Numbered from the stretch's first letter, positions 53,096 through 62,918 are shown. The stretch: DNA of 64,000 bases from CAYSRM01 sp964475205 (GCA_964475205.1 CAYYVQ010000010.1:1-64000); one strand, 5' to 3'. Numbers and translations are program-made. The notes: a model not told the origin generated them from the letters alone.

Positions 53096-53966
53096 CCTTT
53101 ATCATCTCCGTTCCTACTCCCTTATCAGTAAAGATTTCAAGCAGTAGCGAATGCGCCATCCTGCCGTCAATCATGTGCGCTTTCCGAACTCCGGCGCGCA
53201 GCGCGTCAAGCGCGCCTCGCACCTTCGGCAACATTCCCCCTGCAATTATTCCCGCCTTCACAAGTTTCTCTACTTCTCCGGCGCTCAAAGTTTCTATCAG
53301 CGTTTCAGGATCGTTTTTGTCCTGCAACAGGCCGGGCACGTCGGAAAGAAGCGCGAGCTTTCTGGCCTTAACGGCGCCGGCCAGCGCAGAGGCAGCAGTG
53401 TCCGCGTTTATGTTGTAAAGATTTCCGCCTTTGTCCCTGCCAAGAGGGGTAAGAACAGGAATGGCGCGCCGCGACAGAACCTGCTTTACGGGTCGAACAT
53501 TAACGCTTTCGTGCTCGCCAACATAACCCCAGTCTATTTTCCGCCCTGTTCGGGCGTCTATACCCTCTTTTCTGCGCACACCAAAAACTTCCTCGCCCGA
53601 TATGCCTTCGGCCCGGGCCCCCATTTCTTCCAGAATAGCCACGATCCTGGGATTGATTATATGCTCCATCACATCCCTGACTACTTCAATAGTCTTTTCA
53701 CATGTAACCCTCACGCCCTGTCGAAATTCGGGTTCAATGCCTCTTTTTTTCATCATCCGGCTAATCTCTTTGCCACCCCCATGCACAATAACCGGATACA
53801 TGCCTACGCACTCCATGAAAGTCACATCCGCAAGGATGCCGCGCTCGTGAGCTTCATCTTCGATAGCGCTGCCGCCGAGCTTGATAACAGTTATTTCATC
53901 GCGAAACGTCTGAATATACGGCAGCGCTTCGATCAAAACCCGCGCTTTCTGTATTACCTCTTCCAT
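53088..53966 (-). CDS. argB: Acetylglutamate kinase
   Basis: Phosphorylates N-acetylglutamate, normally the arginine-inhibited step. Motifs: VIKLGGSAIED (ATP loop), PVIVHGGGKEIS (substrate), LSDVPGLL, and KVRGALDALRAGVRKAHMIDGR. From ATG 53966 it is 292 residues; GGGAG lies 14 bases before it, and a TTG eight codons earlier is the alternative. An N-terminal helix (residues 1-22) before the core is the one involved in hexamer formation and arginine inhibition in regulated enzymes. It lies 53 bp behind argJ. Confidence 0.96.
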   Translation of the reverse strand: MEEVIQKARVLIEALPYIQTFRDEITVIKLGGSAIEDEAHERGILADVTFMECVGMYPVIVHGGGKEISRMMKKRGIEPEFRQGVRVTCEKTIEVVRDVMEHIINPRIVAILEEMGARAEGISGEEVFGVRRKEGIDARTGRKIDWGYVGEHESVNVRPVKQVLSRRAIPVLTPLGRDKGGNLYNINADTAASALAGAVKARKLALLSDVPGLLQDKNDPETLIETLSAGEVEKLVKAGIIAGGMLPKVRGALDALRAGVRKAHMIDGRMAHSLLLEIFTDKGVGTEMIKDD

Positions 53967-54019
53967 CGTAGCGTTTATTCTCCCTTTCAAAGCCGCACAT
54001 TGTACTGGTTCAAAGCGGT

Positions 54020-55234
54020 TCAGGTCATATACTCGGCATTAATCTTGACATAATCCACACTGCAATCGCAGGTGTAGACAATGTCGCTGTATCGCCCCAT
54101 GTTCAGGTCAATATTAACCGTAAATTCATCCTGCCCAATTATGCGGCTGAATTGTTTCGCATCCAGATTTGGCACCGGCTGCCCGCTTTTTACTATACAT
54201 TCGGAATCATAGCTTACATCTATTTTATCAACGTCAATCCGGGCGCCGGAATAACCTATGGCATTGACAATCCTTCCCCAGTTGGGCTCGTTGCCGAACC
54301 AGGAAGTCTTAACCAGCAAGGAACCTGCAACTGCCCTGGCAACCATCCGGGCATCCGCGGCCCCAGCCGCACCAACCACCCGCACAGTAACAAGCTTTGT
54401 TGATCCCTCACCGTCGCGGACAAGACGCAATGCCAAGTCCATGGCCAGATCCCTCACGGCAGCCTCGAACACGGGCCATTCGGGATGCTCCCTGTTCAAA
54501 GGCCTGTTCCCTGCAACCCCGTTTGCCATGAACAAAACGCTGTCATTGCAACTCTGGTCTCCATCAACCGAAATTTTGTTGAAGCTCATGTCTGCTGCTT
54601 CACTAAGACATGCGCTCAGGGCTTCACTTTCCACGACCGCGTCGGTCGTGAAGAACGCCAGCATCGTGGCCATGTTCGGTTCGATCATGCCCGACCCCTT
54701 GGCCATGGCGCCTATACGAACAGGCCGGTTGTCAATACTCAGCTCTACTGCGCCCTGCTTCTCCACGGTGTCGGTGGTAAGTATGGCGCTTGCGGCCGAA
54801 AAACCGTCGGCTTCATCAAGAGAACCGGCCGCTACTGCAATTCCCGCCTCAATCTTATCCATGGGCAGGGGAATTCCGATAGTCCCCGTGGAACATACCA
54901 TGACATTGCGTGAATCAACGCTAAGCCGCCCGGCGGCTAGCTCCGCTGTCTTCTCCGCGTCTTTCCTGCCCTGCTGGCCGTTACAGGCGTTGGCGTTCCC
55001 GCTATTTACCACAACCGCACGGATTTTTTCACCTTTACTGATTCGGTCCTGACAGAGAAAAACGTGCCAGCCCTTGAGCTTATTGGAAGTAAATACACCG
55101 GCAACATCGCAATCCCGGTCAGAATACACAAGGGCCAGGTCAGGAGACTTCTGTTTTATACCCGAGAACACGCCAGAAGCGCGAAACCCTCGGGGTGCTG
55201 CTACGCCCCCTTTTACAATCGCAAATTCACTCAT
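54020..55234 (-). CDS. argJ: Glutamate N-acetyltransferase / amino-acid acetyltransferase (ornithine acetyltransferase)
   Basis: Transfers the acetyl group from N-acetylornithine to glutamate, making the acetyl cycle of arginine synthesis; some versions also use acetyl-CoA. Features: the self-cleavage site KGSGMIEPNMATMLAFF, with the Thr that becomes the nucleophile after cleavage into alpha and beta chains, VVVNSGNANACNGQQG and VCSTGTIGIPLPMDKI. 404 residues from ATG 55234. The order argJ-argB-argD-argG lacks argC, argF and argH, which must lie elsewhere. Confidence 0.96.
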   Translation of the reverse strand: MSEFAIVKGGVAAPRGFRASGVFSGIKQKSPDLALVYSDRDCDVAGVFTSNKLKGWHVFLCQDRISKGEKIRAVVVNSGNANACNGQQGRKDAEKTAELAAGRLSVDSRNVMVCSTGTIGIPLPMDKIEAGIAVAAGSLDEADGFSAASAILTTDTVEKQGAVELSIDNRPVRIGAMAKGSGMIEPNMATMLAFFTTDAVVESEALSACLSEAADMSFNKISVDGDQSCNDSVLFMANGVAGNRPLNREHPEWPVFEAAVRDLAMDLALRLVRDGEGSTKLVTVRVVGAAGAADARMVARAVAGSLLVKTSWFGNEPNWGRIVNAIGYSGARIDVDKIDVSYDSECIVKSGQPVPNLDAKQFSRIIGQDEFTVNIDLNMGRYSDIVYTCDCSVDYVKINAEYMT

Positions 55235-55519
55235 TTTCAACCCGCCGGCATTTATCCAATTCCCGCATCTTTTACGAGTCCCGATTTACTGGAAAGATTC
55301 CAAAGAAAGGTTCGTCCAAATCAGGAACCTGTCACCGACTTCATGGATCGCGCCTGTCCATCCACAGCCCGCCTGATCGACTTGATGCTTCCGTTTTATC
55401 GGCGTAGTTCGTGGTTTGTTTCTTTTCGATCGAATTATTCAGACAGAACTTCTTCTTGAATCAAAAAAGGTTCCACACCGGTCCTGAATATATGAAATGC
55501 AGAAACTGCAGTAAGACAG

Positions 55520-55918
55520 TTACCTCTTGGAGAACTGGAATCTCTTACGCGCGCCCGGCTGTCCGGCTTTCTTGCGCTCCTTCATTCGAGCATCCCTGGT
55601 AAGGCAGCCGCTGTTTTTCAGGACTTCCCTCAAAGAAGCATCACTCAGCGCCAATGCCCTTGCCAGACCATGCCGTAAAGCTCCCGCCTGGCCGGACAGG
55701 CCGCCGCCTGTTAGCTTGGCAATAATGTCGTATTCACCTGCCATATTGGTAAGCTGCAATGGCTGAACAATGTACTGCCGCAGAGCCTCCTGGGGAAAAT
55801 AATTTTCGAAATCCCGCTTGTTGATTCTCCATTTTCCATCACCGGGGATCAACCTGACCTGCGCAATCGATGTTTTTCTTCTGCCCGTCGCCTGTATAAC
55901 CTTTTTATCTTCTACCAT
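55520..55918 (-). CDS. rpsI: 30S ribosomal protein S9
   Basis: 132 residues. Matches S9 throughout: QATGRRKTSIAQVRL, the central FENYFPQEALR, GGGLSGQAGALRHGLARAL, and the basic tail DARMKERKKAGQPGARKRFQFSKR that reaches the ribosomal P site. The last two residues KR are usual. It is directly downstream of rplM (3-bp gap), the conserved L13-S9 operon. A gap of 285 bp without a terminator-like hairpin follows before argJ. Confidence 0.98.
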   Translation of the reverse strand: MVEDKKVIQATGRRKTSIAQVRLIPGDGKWRINKRDFENYFPQEALRQYIVQPLQLTNMAGEYDIIAKLTGGGLSGQAGALRHGLARALALSDASLREVLKNSGCLTRDARMKERKKAGQPGARKRFQFSKR

Positions 55919-55921
55919 ATC

Positions 55922-56353
55922 TTACGCAACTTCCACTTTCCGGACTTGTTGAGCCACGTGCGGATGCTCCGCTCCGGCATAAACTTTAAGCCTCTTCATC
56001 ATCTTGCGGCTCAGATTGTTCTTCGGCAACATGCCCTTGACTGCAAGAGTTATTATTCGCTCAGGATGACGCTCGCGCATCTGCGCAGCAGTCAACTCCT
56101 TTAAACCGCCCCGGTAACCGCTGTAGCGCTGATAAATCTTCTGGCTCTCTTTTCTGCCTGTAAGATTAACATCTTTGGCGTTAACAACAACCACAAACGC
56201 GCCCGTATCAACGTCTCTGGCGAAAGTAGGCTTGTCCTTGCCTCGCAGCATATCAGCCACCTTTACCGCCACCCGGCCCAGCGATTCGCCACTGGCATCA
56301 ATCAGCTTCCATTCCCGCTCGTTGCCGGGATCTTTTGGTACATATGTCTTCAT
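55922..56353 (-). CDS. rplM: 50S ribosomal protein L13
   Basis: 143 residues. MKTYVPKDPGNEREWKLIDA, LGRVAVKVADMLRGKDKPTF, VVVNAKDVNLTG, and AVKGMLPKNNLSRKMMKRL are L13 landmarks. The start at ATG 56353 follows a short leader from the promoter at 56400-56428; the frame that extends to 56428 includes the -35 box and is not a gene. Together with rpsI it forms the usual two-gene ribosomal unit. Confidence 0.98.
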   Translation of the reverse strand: MKTYVPKDPGNEREWKLIDASGESLGRVAVKVADMLRGKDKPTFARDVDTGAFVVVVNAKDVNLTGRKESQKIYQRYSGYRGGLKELTAAQMRERHPERIITLAVKGMLPKNNLSRKMMKRLKVYAGAEHPHVAQQVRKVEVA

Positions 56354-56399
56354 TTTTCCTGCCAACCCGAATTCTCTTTTCTGAATCAAAAACTCGCGA

Positions 56400-56428
56400 A
56401 CTTTAGAACAGCTCCACGGATATGTCAA
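56400..56428 (-). promoter_or_regulatory. Sigma70-type promoter of rplM-rpsI
   Basis: On the minus strand a perfect TTGACA (56428-56423) is separated by 17 bp from TAAAGT (56405-56400, 4 of 6). An AT-rich stretch (TTTTTTTAATAATTG) just upstream could serve as an UP element, common for ribosomal genes. Transcription would start near 56393, 40 bases before rplM. Confidence 0.62.
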
Positions 56429-56469
56429 ACAATTATTAAAAAAACCATGGAGAAATTATCATGGATATC

Positions 56470-58830
56470 TCATTCAACGATCTTGACAGGGCTCTGGCCG
56501 CCGTCCCCCGAACCGCTGGAATCAGGCGGAGCGGAATTTGTGGCGCCTGTTTCCCTGTCCTCACCGGCGGAATCTGTCTTTTCCGGGGCGCCGCGCATCG
56601 GATCGGCAAGATCGCTGTCAGACCACCCGCGTTCCCATATTCCTTTCATATTAAGCGATTCCTTCCGTCTTCTTGATTCAACGGCCGTGGATTCAGGGTC
56701 ATTAAGCACATATGGCGTGATAAACACAACAACTTCGCCCCTGCTCTTGTCCACGCTGTTATAACGGAAAAGAGCGCCCAGCAGAGGAATATCCCCCAGA
56801 AGAGGAACTTTTCTTCGCTCCCTGTTGACATTGTTGCGAACCAGCCCGCCAAGTATGATGGTCTCCTTGTCCATCACTGATATTGAGGAGTTGAAGGTTC
56901 TCTTCTTGGTCGTGGGAAATGAACCCTGTCCCTCTATCTGCTGTTCCGGGCCCAGATCACTGACCTCCTGGGAAATTTCCATCATCACATTCCGGCTCTC
57001 GTTGATGTGAGGGGTAACCGTCAACGTTAAACCTATATCCTTGATCTCCGTCTCCGGCCTGACGTTTCCGAACTGATCAACAGTGCTGCCCTTCAGAAAA
57101 TAACGCTGCTCGCTTGAAGTTATGGTTCCTTCCGTATTATCGGTGGTGACTATAACCGGGGCAGAGAGTATTTTTGCGCGGGAGTCCGTAGTTACAATCC
57201 GCACTATGGCGCTGAGGTTCAGCCCGAAGTGCGTAAAATAAGTAGTCAAACCGGAAGAATGGGCAAAGTCGTTCATAGAAGTAAGCCCGCCTGCCTCGGC
57301 AAGATTCGGCAGCATATCGCCGGATCCGCCACCGGCAGTTCCCGCAAAAGCGCCCAGGGCATCGCGAGTGCCATCGGCATTTTCCTTATAGGCAATCAAG
57401 GATTTCTGGACCCATTGTATGCCCGACTGCAGGGTATCGTTAAGGTCAACTTGTATTATAACCGCTTCAATCAGAACCTGGGGCAGCATCATATCCATCT
57501 TCTGGACTATCTCTTCAAGTGTAAGAAGGTCGGACCGACTGGCCATGATCAGCAGAGAATTCGTCCGTTCATCTGAGAGTATCTTAATGTCTGCCGCGGA
57601 AAGCTCGCCTATATTAGATTTCCCCTCGCCGTCGCTACGCTGCCTCTCCAGCGACTTTACGTATTCCCTCAACACCGCGGCGCGCCCCCCCTCTTCCTTG
57701 TCTCGATCTTCGTCTGCAACCGGTCTTACATCATCCTTCTTCTCGCTTATCAACGTATTAAGGGTCTCGGCAACAGTTTTGGCTTCCGCATATTCAAGCT
57801 TCAAAACCTTTACAAGAACGTCGGGAGCAGTCTCAACATCCAGGACCGAAACAATCTTATCAAAGAAAACCATGTTCTCAGGACGAGTAATTATGATCAG
57901 CACGTTCGTTCTATCGTCGGCAATTATATGCACCGCTCCGCGGATAACACCGCGGTCAGCGTCAGAAATAATCTCTTCCACTGCCTCAGGCACCGCCGGT
58001 TTTGCTGATTTCGAGGGAGGCCTGATCACGCCTCGCGGAGTAGTTCTTTCACTGGATCCCCTCTCCACTCCGGGTGAACCGGACTGCTTGGGCCGCGGAA
58101 CCTTAGATTCTTCTTCCTCTTCCCTTGTCTGTTTGACAATCTCTTCAAGCTTGGTCTTTATATCGGAGGCCTTCGCATGCTTTATCCGGATTATATGATG
58201 CTCTTCGCGCCTCTCTATGGGCTGGTCAAGATAACTGACTATGTCAATTATCCGTTTTACGTTTTCTGCAGTATCAGTAACCAGAATACTGTTGGTCCTT
58301 TCAAAAGCCTGTACGGCTGCATAATCATGCTTTAATGCCGTGATGGCGGCCTGAGCTTCCTTGGTGGTAATGTGGCGCAACGGAATCATCTGGCTTACCA
58401 TCCTGGATCGCTTTGACAGTTCCTTTTCGTCTACAGTTTTCTGGACTTTCAGGGATTCTTTCTGAGCCTTTGAGACGGGAACCACTTTCACAAATTTCTC
58501 GCCGGTGTCTATAAGAGCAACCCCGTGCATACTCAGCACAGTTTCAATTGCTTCAAGATACTCAGCCTTTGTTAATTCGCCCTGGCTGCGCAAAGTGATC
58601 TTATCGGCCTTTGCGCCGGGATCGACCAAAGGCGTTCGCCCTGTCACGCTGCTGTAAGTCTGGATAACAACATCAAGCGACTCGCCGTCAAATGTCAATC
58701 TGTAGGATTCGCCAGGTTCGCTGTCGCCAGCTTCGGACATATCCGGAAGCTGACCAAAAACGGAACTTGCCGCCAATTGCAACGCCATAAAGAGGCAAAG
58801 CAGTCTTTCTGTCGCACTAACACGTATCAT
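56470..58830 (-). CDS. gspD: Type II secretion secretin
   Basis: Outer-membrane ring through which folded proteins leave the periplasm. Start at ATG 58830 chosen because AGGAGG is 4 bases before it and a clean signal peptide follows (cut near SSVFG). Order: N0 domain (about 40-110, SYRLTFDGESLDVVIQTYSS), three secretin N1-N3 repeats (from about 150 to 440) with charged linkers, and the C-terminal secretin barrel, VLIEAVIIQVDLNDTLQSG to the terminal TIILGGLVRNNVNRERRKVPLLGDIPLLGALF. An Asp/Ser-rich tail follows. About 786 residues. In longer frames the start 58875 would overlap gspM by 11 bases. Confidence 0.95.
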   Translation of the reverse strand: MIRVSATERLLCLFMALQLAASSVFGQLPDMSEAGDSEPGESYRLTFDGESLDVVIQTYSSVTGRTPLVDPGAKADKITLRSQGELTKAEYLEAIETVLSMHGVALIDTGEKFVKVVPVSKAQKESLKVQKTVDEKELSKRSRMVSQMIPLRHITTKEAQAAITALKHDYAAVQAFERTNSILVTDTAENVKRIIDIVSYLDQPIERREEHHIIRIKHAKASDIKTKLEEIVKQTREEEEESKVPRPKQSGSPGVERGSSERTTPRGVIRPPSKSAKPAVPEAVEEIISDADRGVIRGAVHIIADDRTNVLIIITRPENMVFFDKIVSVLDVETAPDVLVKVLKLEYAEAKTVAETLNTLISEKKDDVRPVADEDRDKEEGGRAAVLREYVKSLERQRSDGEGKSNIGELSAADIKILSDERTNSLLIMASRSDLLTLEEIVQKMDMMLPQVLIEAVIIQVDLNDTLQSGIQWVQKSLIAYKENADGTRDALGAFAGTAGGGSGDMLPNLAEAGGLTSMNDFAHSSGLTTYFTHFGLNLSAIVRIVTTDSRAKILSAPVIVTTDNTEGTITSSEQRYFLKGSTVDQFGNVRPETEIKDIGLTLTVTPHINESRNVMMEISQEVSDLGPEQQIEGQGSFPTTKKRTFNSSISVMDKETIILGGLVRNNVNRERRKVPLLGDIPLLGALFRYNSVDKSRGEVVVFITPYVLNDPESTAVESRRRKESLNMKGIWERGWSDSDLADPMRGAPEKTDSAGEDRETGATNSAPPDSSGSGDGGQSPVKIVE

Positions 58831-58864
58831 TCGGCCTCCTGTCATTTTCTGCTTCTTTCGCCAT

Positions 58865-59422
58865 TCAGGTTTCATCGGCTTCTCGCTCCTGTTCTTGTTC
58901 CCGGTTTCGAGTGTAAGCGGCATACAGCAGGAAACTGCCCCTAAGGTTCCGGCTGTCCTTTCTGCGCACAGTAAGGTAACGGATATCGAGAATAGCGCCC
59001 TGCTTCCGCATATCAATCAGGAAGTTAACCAGCGAAGCAATAGTTCCCTCCCATTCCTTGCACTCGATAGGCAGTTCATAGACGCCCCGGATATGTTTCT
59101 CTTTGCCCGCTTCGCGTCTGCCTATGGTTAAATCGTTCTGCGAGGCAATATTATCCATAATCGACAACCAGTGCACGTCAACTCTCCTGTCCTCAGGCAA
59201 AGAAGGCAAGGCTTCTCTCAGCCTGGCGAACTGGTTTTCCCATTTTTCCTTTTGAGCTATCATCTCCTTCTTCTCCGAAATATCTTCACTGATAACAGAC
59301 TTCTGCTCCCTTATCGCCTGCCATTCCTCAAACCGCGGCTTGGCAAAAATCACGGTGAGGCCGAACAACGCGATTGCGCTGGTTGTCAATGTAAGCGTCA
59401 ATTCCCTTTTTGAAAGGTTCAT
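58865..59422 (-). CDS. gspM: Type II secretion inner-membrane protein GspM (PilO-like)
   Basis: A 185-residue bitopic protein: residues 1-8 cytoplasmic, one membrane helix at 9-28 (LTLTTSAIALFGLTVIFAK), a coiled coil (33-75, EEWQAIREQKSVISEDISEK), then a ferredoxin-like periplasmic domain. The layout matches GspM/PilO, partner of GspL in the inner-membrane platform. Identification is by topology and gene order rather than sequence motif. It overlaps gspL by ATGA. Confidence 0.78.
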   Translation of the reverse strand: MNLSKRELTLTLTTSAIALFGLTVIFAKPRFEEWQAIREQKSVISEDISEKKEMIAQKEKWENQFARLREALPSLPEDRRVDVHWLSIMDNIASQNDLTIGRREAGKEKHIRGVYELPIECKEWEGTIASLVNFLIDMRKQGAILDIRYLTVRRKDSRNLRGSFLLYAAYTRNREQEQEREADET

Positions 59423-60798
59423 AATTCCTCCTCGGGAAGCCTTATTTCGATATCATAAATTTCTTTTCCCTTTCGGCGATCTCGGCGCACACTCTTTAAG
59501 ATGCTCTCTCCAAACAGATCTGACGCGTCCAGCCTGGTCTTGAATTCGTATATCAGATCCACCTGCGAAGCTTCACCTGTAATCCGGAGAAACTCTCCCT
59601 TGCGATAGGCAAAAGAACGCAGCTCCACGCCATCGGGCAACTTCCTGCTTATCTCCCAGAGAGAGTCCAGGGCTGAATGGCTTTTGTCGGTATAATGCGT
59701 GAACATCAAAGCCCGGGCCCGCAGTTCACGCACATCCAGAAAGGAGCGGTTCAGCTCCTCGTCCCTGGCCTTCAATTCAGCCAGGTCAGTCCTCTGGACC
59801 TGCAGGAAACCCATGCCAAGGCCGACCAGAGCCAGCCAGAACACAATAATTCCGGTGGTCCAGCCAATAACTCTCTTCTTGAACCCCTTTTCCAGCCTGG
59901 CCTGCCGCCACTCCAAAGGGGTCAGATCAAGCAAACCCCGTCGGCGGGAACTCTCACGAACAGCCACCCCTTCGGCAACGCTTGAGAGCTCATCCATAGA
60001 CTCACAGGAAATCTCGGCATCGGTTTCCCGCCCGGCTGCTGCAATAACCGCGGGATCCAGACTCTCAGGAACCCAGGCCCGAATCCGCTGCTCCGCTGCC
60101 ACTCCATGCTCTACTTCGAGAGACAGAAGCGTATATGCAATATCGCGCCCAAGCTCAAGTCCGGCTTCCTCCGGACCGGAGTCTTCCGGCATGTCGGCGG
60201 TCCTGACGGCAACAGGTCTGCCGTCCTGAAAAACAAGTATTTCCGCGGTTTTAGCGCCGGGAAAGATAATGACCTCCCGACCGATTCCGTCCACCGCCCC
60301 GGCATCGCTCAACGCCTGTATCAGGCCCATTGATCCGCAGTCCAGCCGCTCAAACCTTATTCCGGCCGATTTCAGGACAAAACTAACGCGATCAAGAAAC
60401 TTCTTTCCAGCCATGGCAACAAGAACATGGCTGGAACCGTCTTCAGAAGCCAGGATCTCGTAAGACCACACGGTGTCCGCATCGGCAAAGGGCGAGAGCT
60501 TGTCCACCTGCAACTGAACCATGCTTTGTAATTCGTCTTCTTCATCCGAAGGCAAACTCATGATACGCAGAAGCAGACGTTCAGAAGACAACGCTACGGC
60601 AATCCTTCTGCCGAATTCCTTCTTTCGGGATTTGAGCTGTTCAATGACAGGCTCAAGCTCGTTATCTTCCATGTCAGCCCAACCGGGACAATCAATGCTG
60701 CCGGCGGCCTGGGCGCGGCGTTTCTCGCCGTTACGCAGCGTAGCCCATTCTATCCGGTCTTTTTCAAATACAACTGCCGTTATAACATCCTGGCTCAT
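59419..60798 (-). CDS. gspL: Type II secretion platform protein GspL (PilM-PilN-like fusion)
   Basis: 459 residues. The first 270 residues form an actin-like cytoplasmic domain (IAVALSSERLLLRIMSLP, VDKLSPFADADTVWSYEIL, FERLDCGSMGLIQALSD). One membrane helix at about 308-335 (GWTTGIIVFWLALVGLGMG) follows, then a coiled coil and a small periplasmic domain ending in YDIEIRLPEEE. This is the GspL arrangement, equal to a fusion of PilM and PilN. It would bind the GspE ATPase. It follows gspK by 2 bp. Confidence 0.85.
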   Translation of the reverse strand: MSQDVITAVVFEKDRIEWATLRNGEKRRAQAAGSIDCPGWADMEDNELEPVIEQLKSRKKEFGRRIAVALSSERLLLRIMSLPSDEEDELQSMVQLQVDKLSPFADADTVWSYEILASEDGSSHVLVAMAGKKFLDRVSFVLKSAGIRFERLDCGSMGLIQALSDAGAVDGIGREVIIFPGAKTAEILVFQDGRPVAVRTADMPEDSGPEEAGLELGRDIAYTLLSLEVEHGVAAEQRIRAWVPESLDPAVIAAAGRETDAEISCESMDELSSVAEGVAVRESSRRRGLLDLTPLEWRQARLEKGFKKRVIGWTTGIIVFWLALVGLGMGFLQVQRTDLAELKARDEELNRSFLDVRELRARALMFTHYTDKSHSALDSLWEISRKLPDGVELRSFAYRKGEFLRITGEASQVDLIYEFKTRLDASDLFGESILKSVRRDRRKGKEIYDIEIRLPEEEL

Positions 60799-60800
60799 TA

Positions 60801-61820
60801 TTATGTATCCTCAATCCATCGTAACACATTCAACCGCTTCCCGTCATAGTGTCCTACACATTGAATGGTGCGGTAAACTCCCGCTACCTTTCCCCTGGAG
60901 GTAATCCTGTATATCTTGGAATCGGTTGTTATATAACTCTTCAGCGAAACAGGAAGCTGTGTTCTGGCTAGAAAATCATTTGGATTCCTGAAAGGATTAC
61001 CCTCCATATCCTCGCCCTCAAGCCCTCGAACCTCCTCGCGAATGGCGGCGGCTTCCACTTCGTCAATGCCGGGCAAAGTCATCAAAACATCCGCTCCGGC
61101 GGCGTTTACATTGACCTTATTGCCGTAAACAGTCAACAGGTCCGCAATTCCACGGTCAATGTTTATCGTATCTTCCTCTCCGAGTCCAATCTGCAATTCG
61201 CCCCCATACAGAATCGCCGGTTCAAAACCGCGGATCAGCAACAATTCTTCGACAGTATCAAGATTTCCGTTTTTAGCCTTGTAAGGTTCTTCAAGATCGT
61301 CATAATAATCCTCTGTCTCGGCCCCGTCAAAGCGAGGATTGTCGTCAGAATCAACCCAGTCCTGAAAAGACTCTATCAATACCGGCCACAAATCTTCAGG
61401 AATGCCCCTTAACTCGAGTATCCGCTCCCAGTCGTCCGTCTTCAGCCTGTTCACATTTCTTCTGCTTTCCTCTGCTTTGATTGAGACGGCTATTTGCCCG
61501 TTGCCCGCATCTTCAACAAGGTTTACGTGGTCTGCATGCTTCAGGTCCCATGCCACATTATACCACCTGTCCTCCTCCGCCTCGGCATCATCGGGCGTAT
61601 CACCCTTGATGTCTTTGGTCTTGCCCATCAGCATTTCCGCCACGGCCACCCCTGATCTTGCAAGATATTCTGCGTCCTTACGCTTGCGGTAATACGATAT
61701 AAGCCTTGACTCCATTGCGGCATCAAAAGCAAAAGACACAATAAACATCGATGAAAGGACTACTATCCATAACGCTATCAACAATGCAGATCCTTCACGT
61801 TTATGTCTTATATTTTTCAT
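60801..61820 (-). CDS. gspK: Type II secretion minor pseudopilin GspK
   Basis: 339 residues from ATG 61820. A class III leader ends at KREG before SALLIALWIVVLSSMFIVSF, with no Glu at position 5 as is typical of GspK. The large globular part has the GspK helical insert, FQDWVDSDDNPRFDGAE for calcium, and a terminal NVNAAGADVLMTLPGIDEVEAAAIREE helix-hairpin-helix-like region. GspK caps the pseudopilus with I and J. It overlaps gspJ by ATGA. Confidence 0.92.
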   Translation of the reverse strand: MKNIRHKREGSALLIALWIVVLSSMFIVSFAFDAAMESRLISYYRKRKDAEYLARSGVAVAEMLMGKTKDIKGDTPDDAEAEEDRWYNVAWDLKHADHVNLVEDAGNGQIAVSIKAEESRRNVNRLKTDDWERILELRGIPEDLWPVLIESFQDWVDSDDNPRFDGAETEDYYDDLEEPYKAKNGNLDTVEELLLIRGFEPAILYGGELQIGLGEEDTINIDRGIADLLTVYGNKVNVNAAGADVLMTLPGIDEVEAAAIREEVRGLEGEDMEGNPFRNPNDFLARTQLPVSLKSYITTDSKIYRITSRGKVAGVYRTIQCVGHYDGKRLNVLRWIEDT

Positions 61821-62530
61821 TTCCACGCCTGCAACGCCACAGGAATACCTACTATTCGTCTTATTTCCACCGGTTCTTCATCTTCCGCCAGGGGCGTCAA
61901 AAACAACGTGAGTTCAACAGCCATGGGCAGGCGGTTTGTCTGCTCCCATTCGTCAAGCCATTCAATCTCGCCTTGTTTCTTCTCAATTGCCGTGCGGCAG
62001 TTGAATCCTGTAACCCTTTCAGACAATACCCGCAGCTCGATTTCATCAGGATCAAAATCCTCGGGCAAGCCGTAAGTCCTCCATGCGCGGACACCGGCAG
62101 ATGACTCCCCGTCCAGACCGGGCTCAACCTTGAACTCCGTCCTGTGCGGCGTTCCGGCCAGTACGTCTTGACTGCCTATCAGGGAAGCGCCGGTCTTTAC
62201 CCAACTGATAACATCGCTGCTGTACGAATCGTCGCCGTTGTCGGTATGATAAAACCCGTATTCCGGTTGAGCGCCGCGCGCATTCGGATAATAAGCGGAT
62301 CTCAGGCCGGTAACAAGCTGGTCCATAACAAAATCTCCATGATGAAGATTGTCGGCCATATCCATGCCCTTGGTCCACGCGTGGCTTACCATCGAAAAAG
62401 ACATGTAAGCAAGACCCGATGCAATAACAAAAATGCTTAGCGCAACAAGCACTTCTATAAGAGTAAACGCCACGCCGCAACCGCCATGCCCGGCAGAGGA
62501 GCACATTTTCTCTCCGCGCGTTTTAATCAT
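61817..62530 (-). CDS. gspJ: Type II secretion minor pseudopilin GspJ
   Basis: 237 residues from ATG 62530 (8-base overlap with the gspI stop, GATGATTAA). The prepilin site is close to CGVAFTLIEVLVALSIFVIA, with Glu5 after the processed residue. The mature part has a beta-rich head, REFKVEPGLDG-like strands and RRIVGIPVALQ near the end. An open frame six codons further upstream is not needed. Partner of GspI and GspK at the tip of the pseudopilus. Confidence 0.88.
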   Translation of the reverse strand: MIKTRGEKMCSSAGHGGCGVAFTLIEVLVALSIFVIASGLAYMSFSMVSHAWTKGMDMADNLHHGDFVMDQLVTGLRSAYYPNARGAQPEYGFYHTDNGDDSYSSDVISWVKTGASLIGSQDVLAGTPHRTEFKVEPGLDGESSAGVRAWRTYGLPEDFDPDEIELRVLSERVTGFNCRTAIEKKQGEIEWLDEWEQTNRLPMAVELTLFLTPLAEDEEPVEIRRIVGIPVALQAWK

Positions 62531-62918
62531 CTTTAAGCTCAAGCACATACTGGGTCACCTCTTCGACCATCTCCCGGTCGCCGTCAAACCAGGTCACTCC
62601 TGTCCGGGTCACGTATAAACCGTCTTCATCCTCATCATCCTCAACTCTGCGCCAGAACATGTATTCACCATACTCCCGGCCGTCTACCTCAAGGGATTTA
62701 ACATCATTGGTAACAAAAAGAGGATTCTCGGCCATTCCCTTCTCCATAGCCCACATTGCATCCTGATATCTGCGCGAAGCCTTCATCACTCCAAGGCACC
62801 TGGATGCCGAAGTAAGAAGCACGGTCAAGCCGACCGCAAGAATCGTTACAGCCAGCGCAACCTCTACAAGCGTCATGCCGGAGCAGCCAATTGATTTTCT
62901 GGCTGATAATATCATCAT
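62523..62918 (-). CDS. gspI: Type II secretion minor pseudopilin GspI
   Basis: 131 residues. The prepilin peptidase site is CSG before MTLVEVALAVTILAVGLTVLL, with Glu5 present. The small soluble head is acidic (RRVEDDEDEDGLY). Length and place between gspH and gspJ support the call. Start overlaps gspH by ATGA. Confidence 0.86.
   Translation of the reverse strand: MMILSARKSIGCSGMTLVEVALAVTILAVGLTVLLTSASRCLGVMKASRRYQDAMWAMEKGMAENPLFVTNDVKSLEVDGREYGEYMFWRRVEDDEDEDGLYVTRTGVTWFDGDREMVEEVTQYVLELKDD

Noticed and set aside
56354..56428. N-terminal extension of L13
   Set aside because: The extra codons include the -35 and -10 promoter boxes, and L13 normally starts at MKTY.
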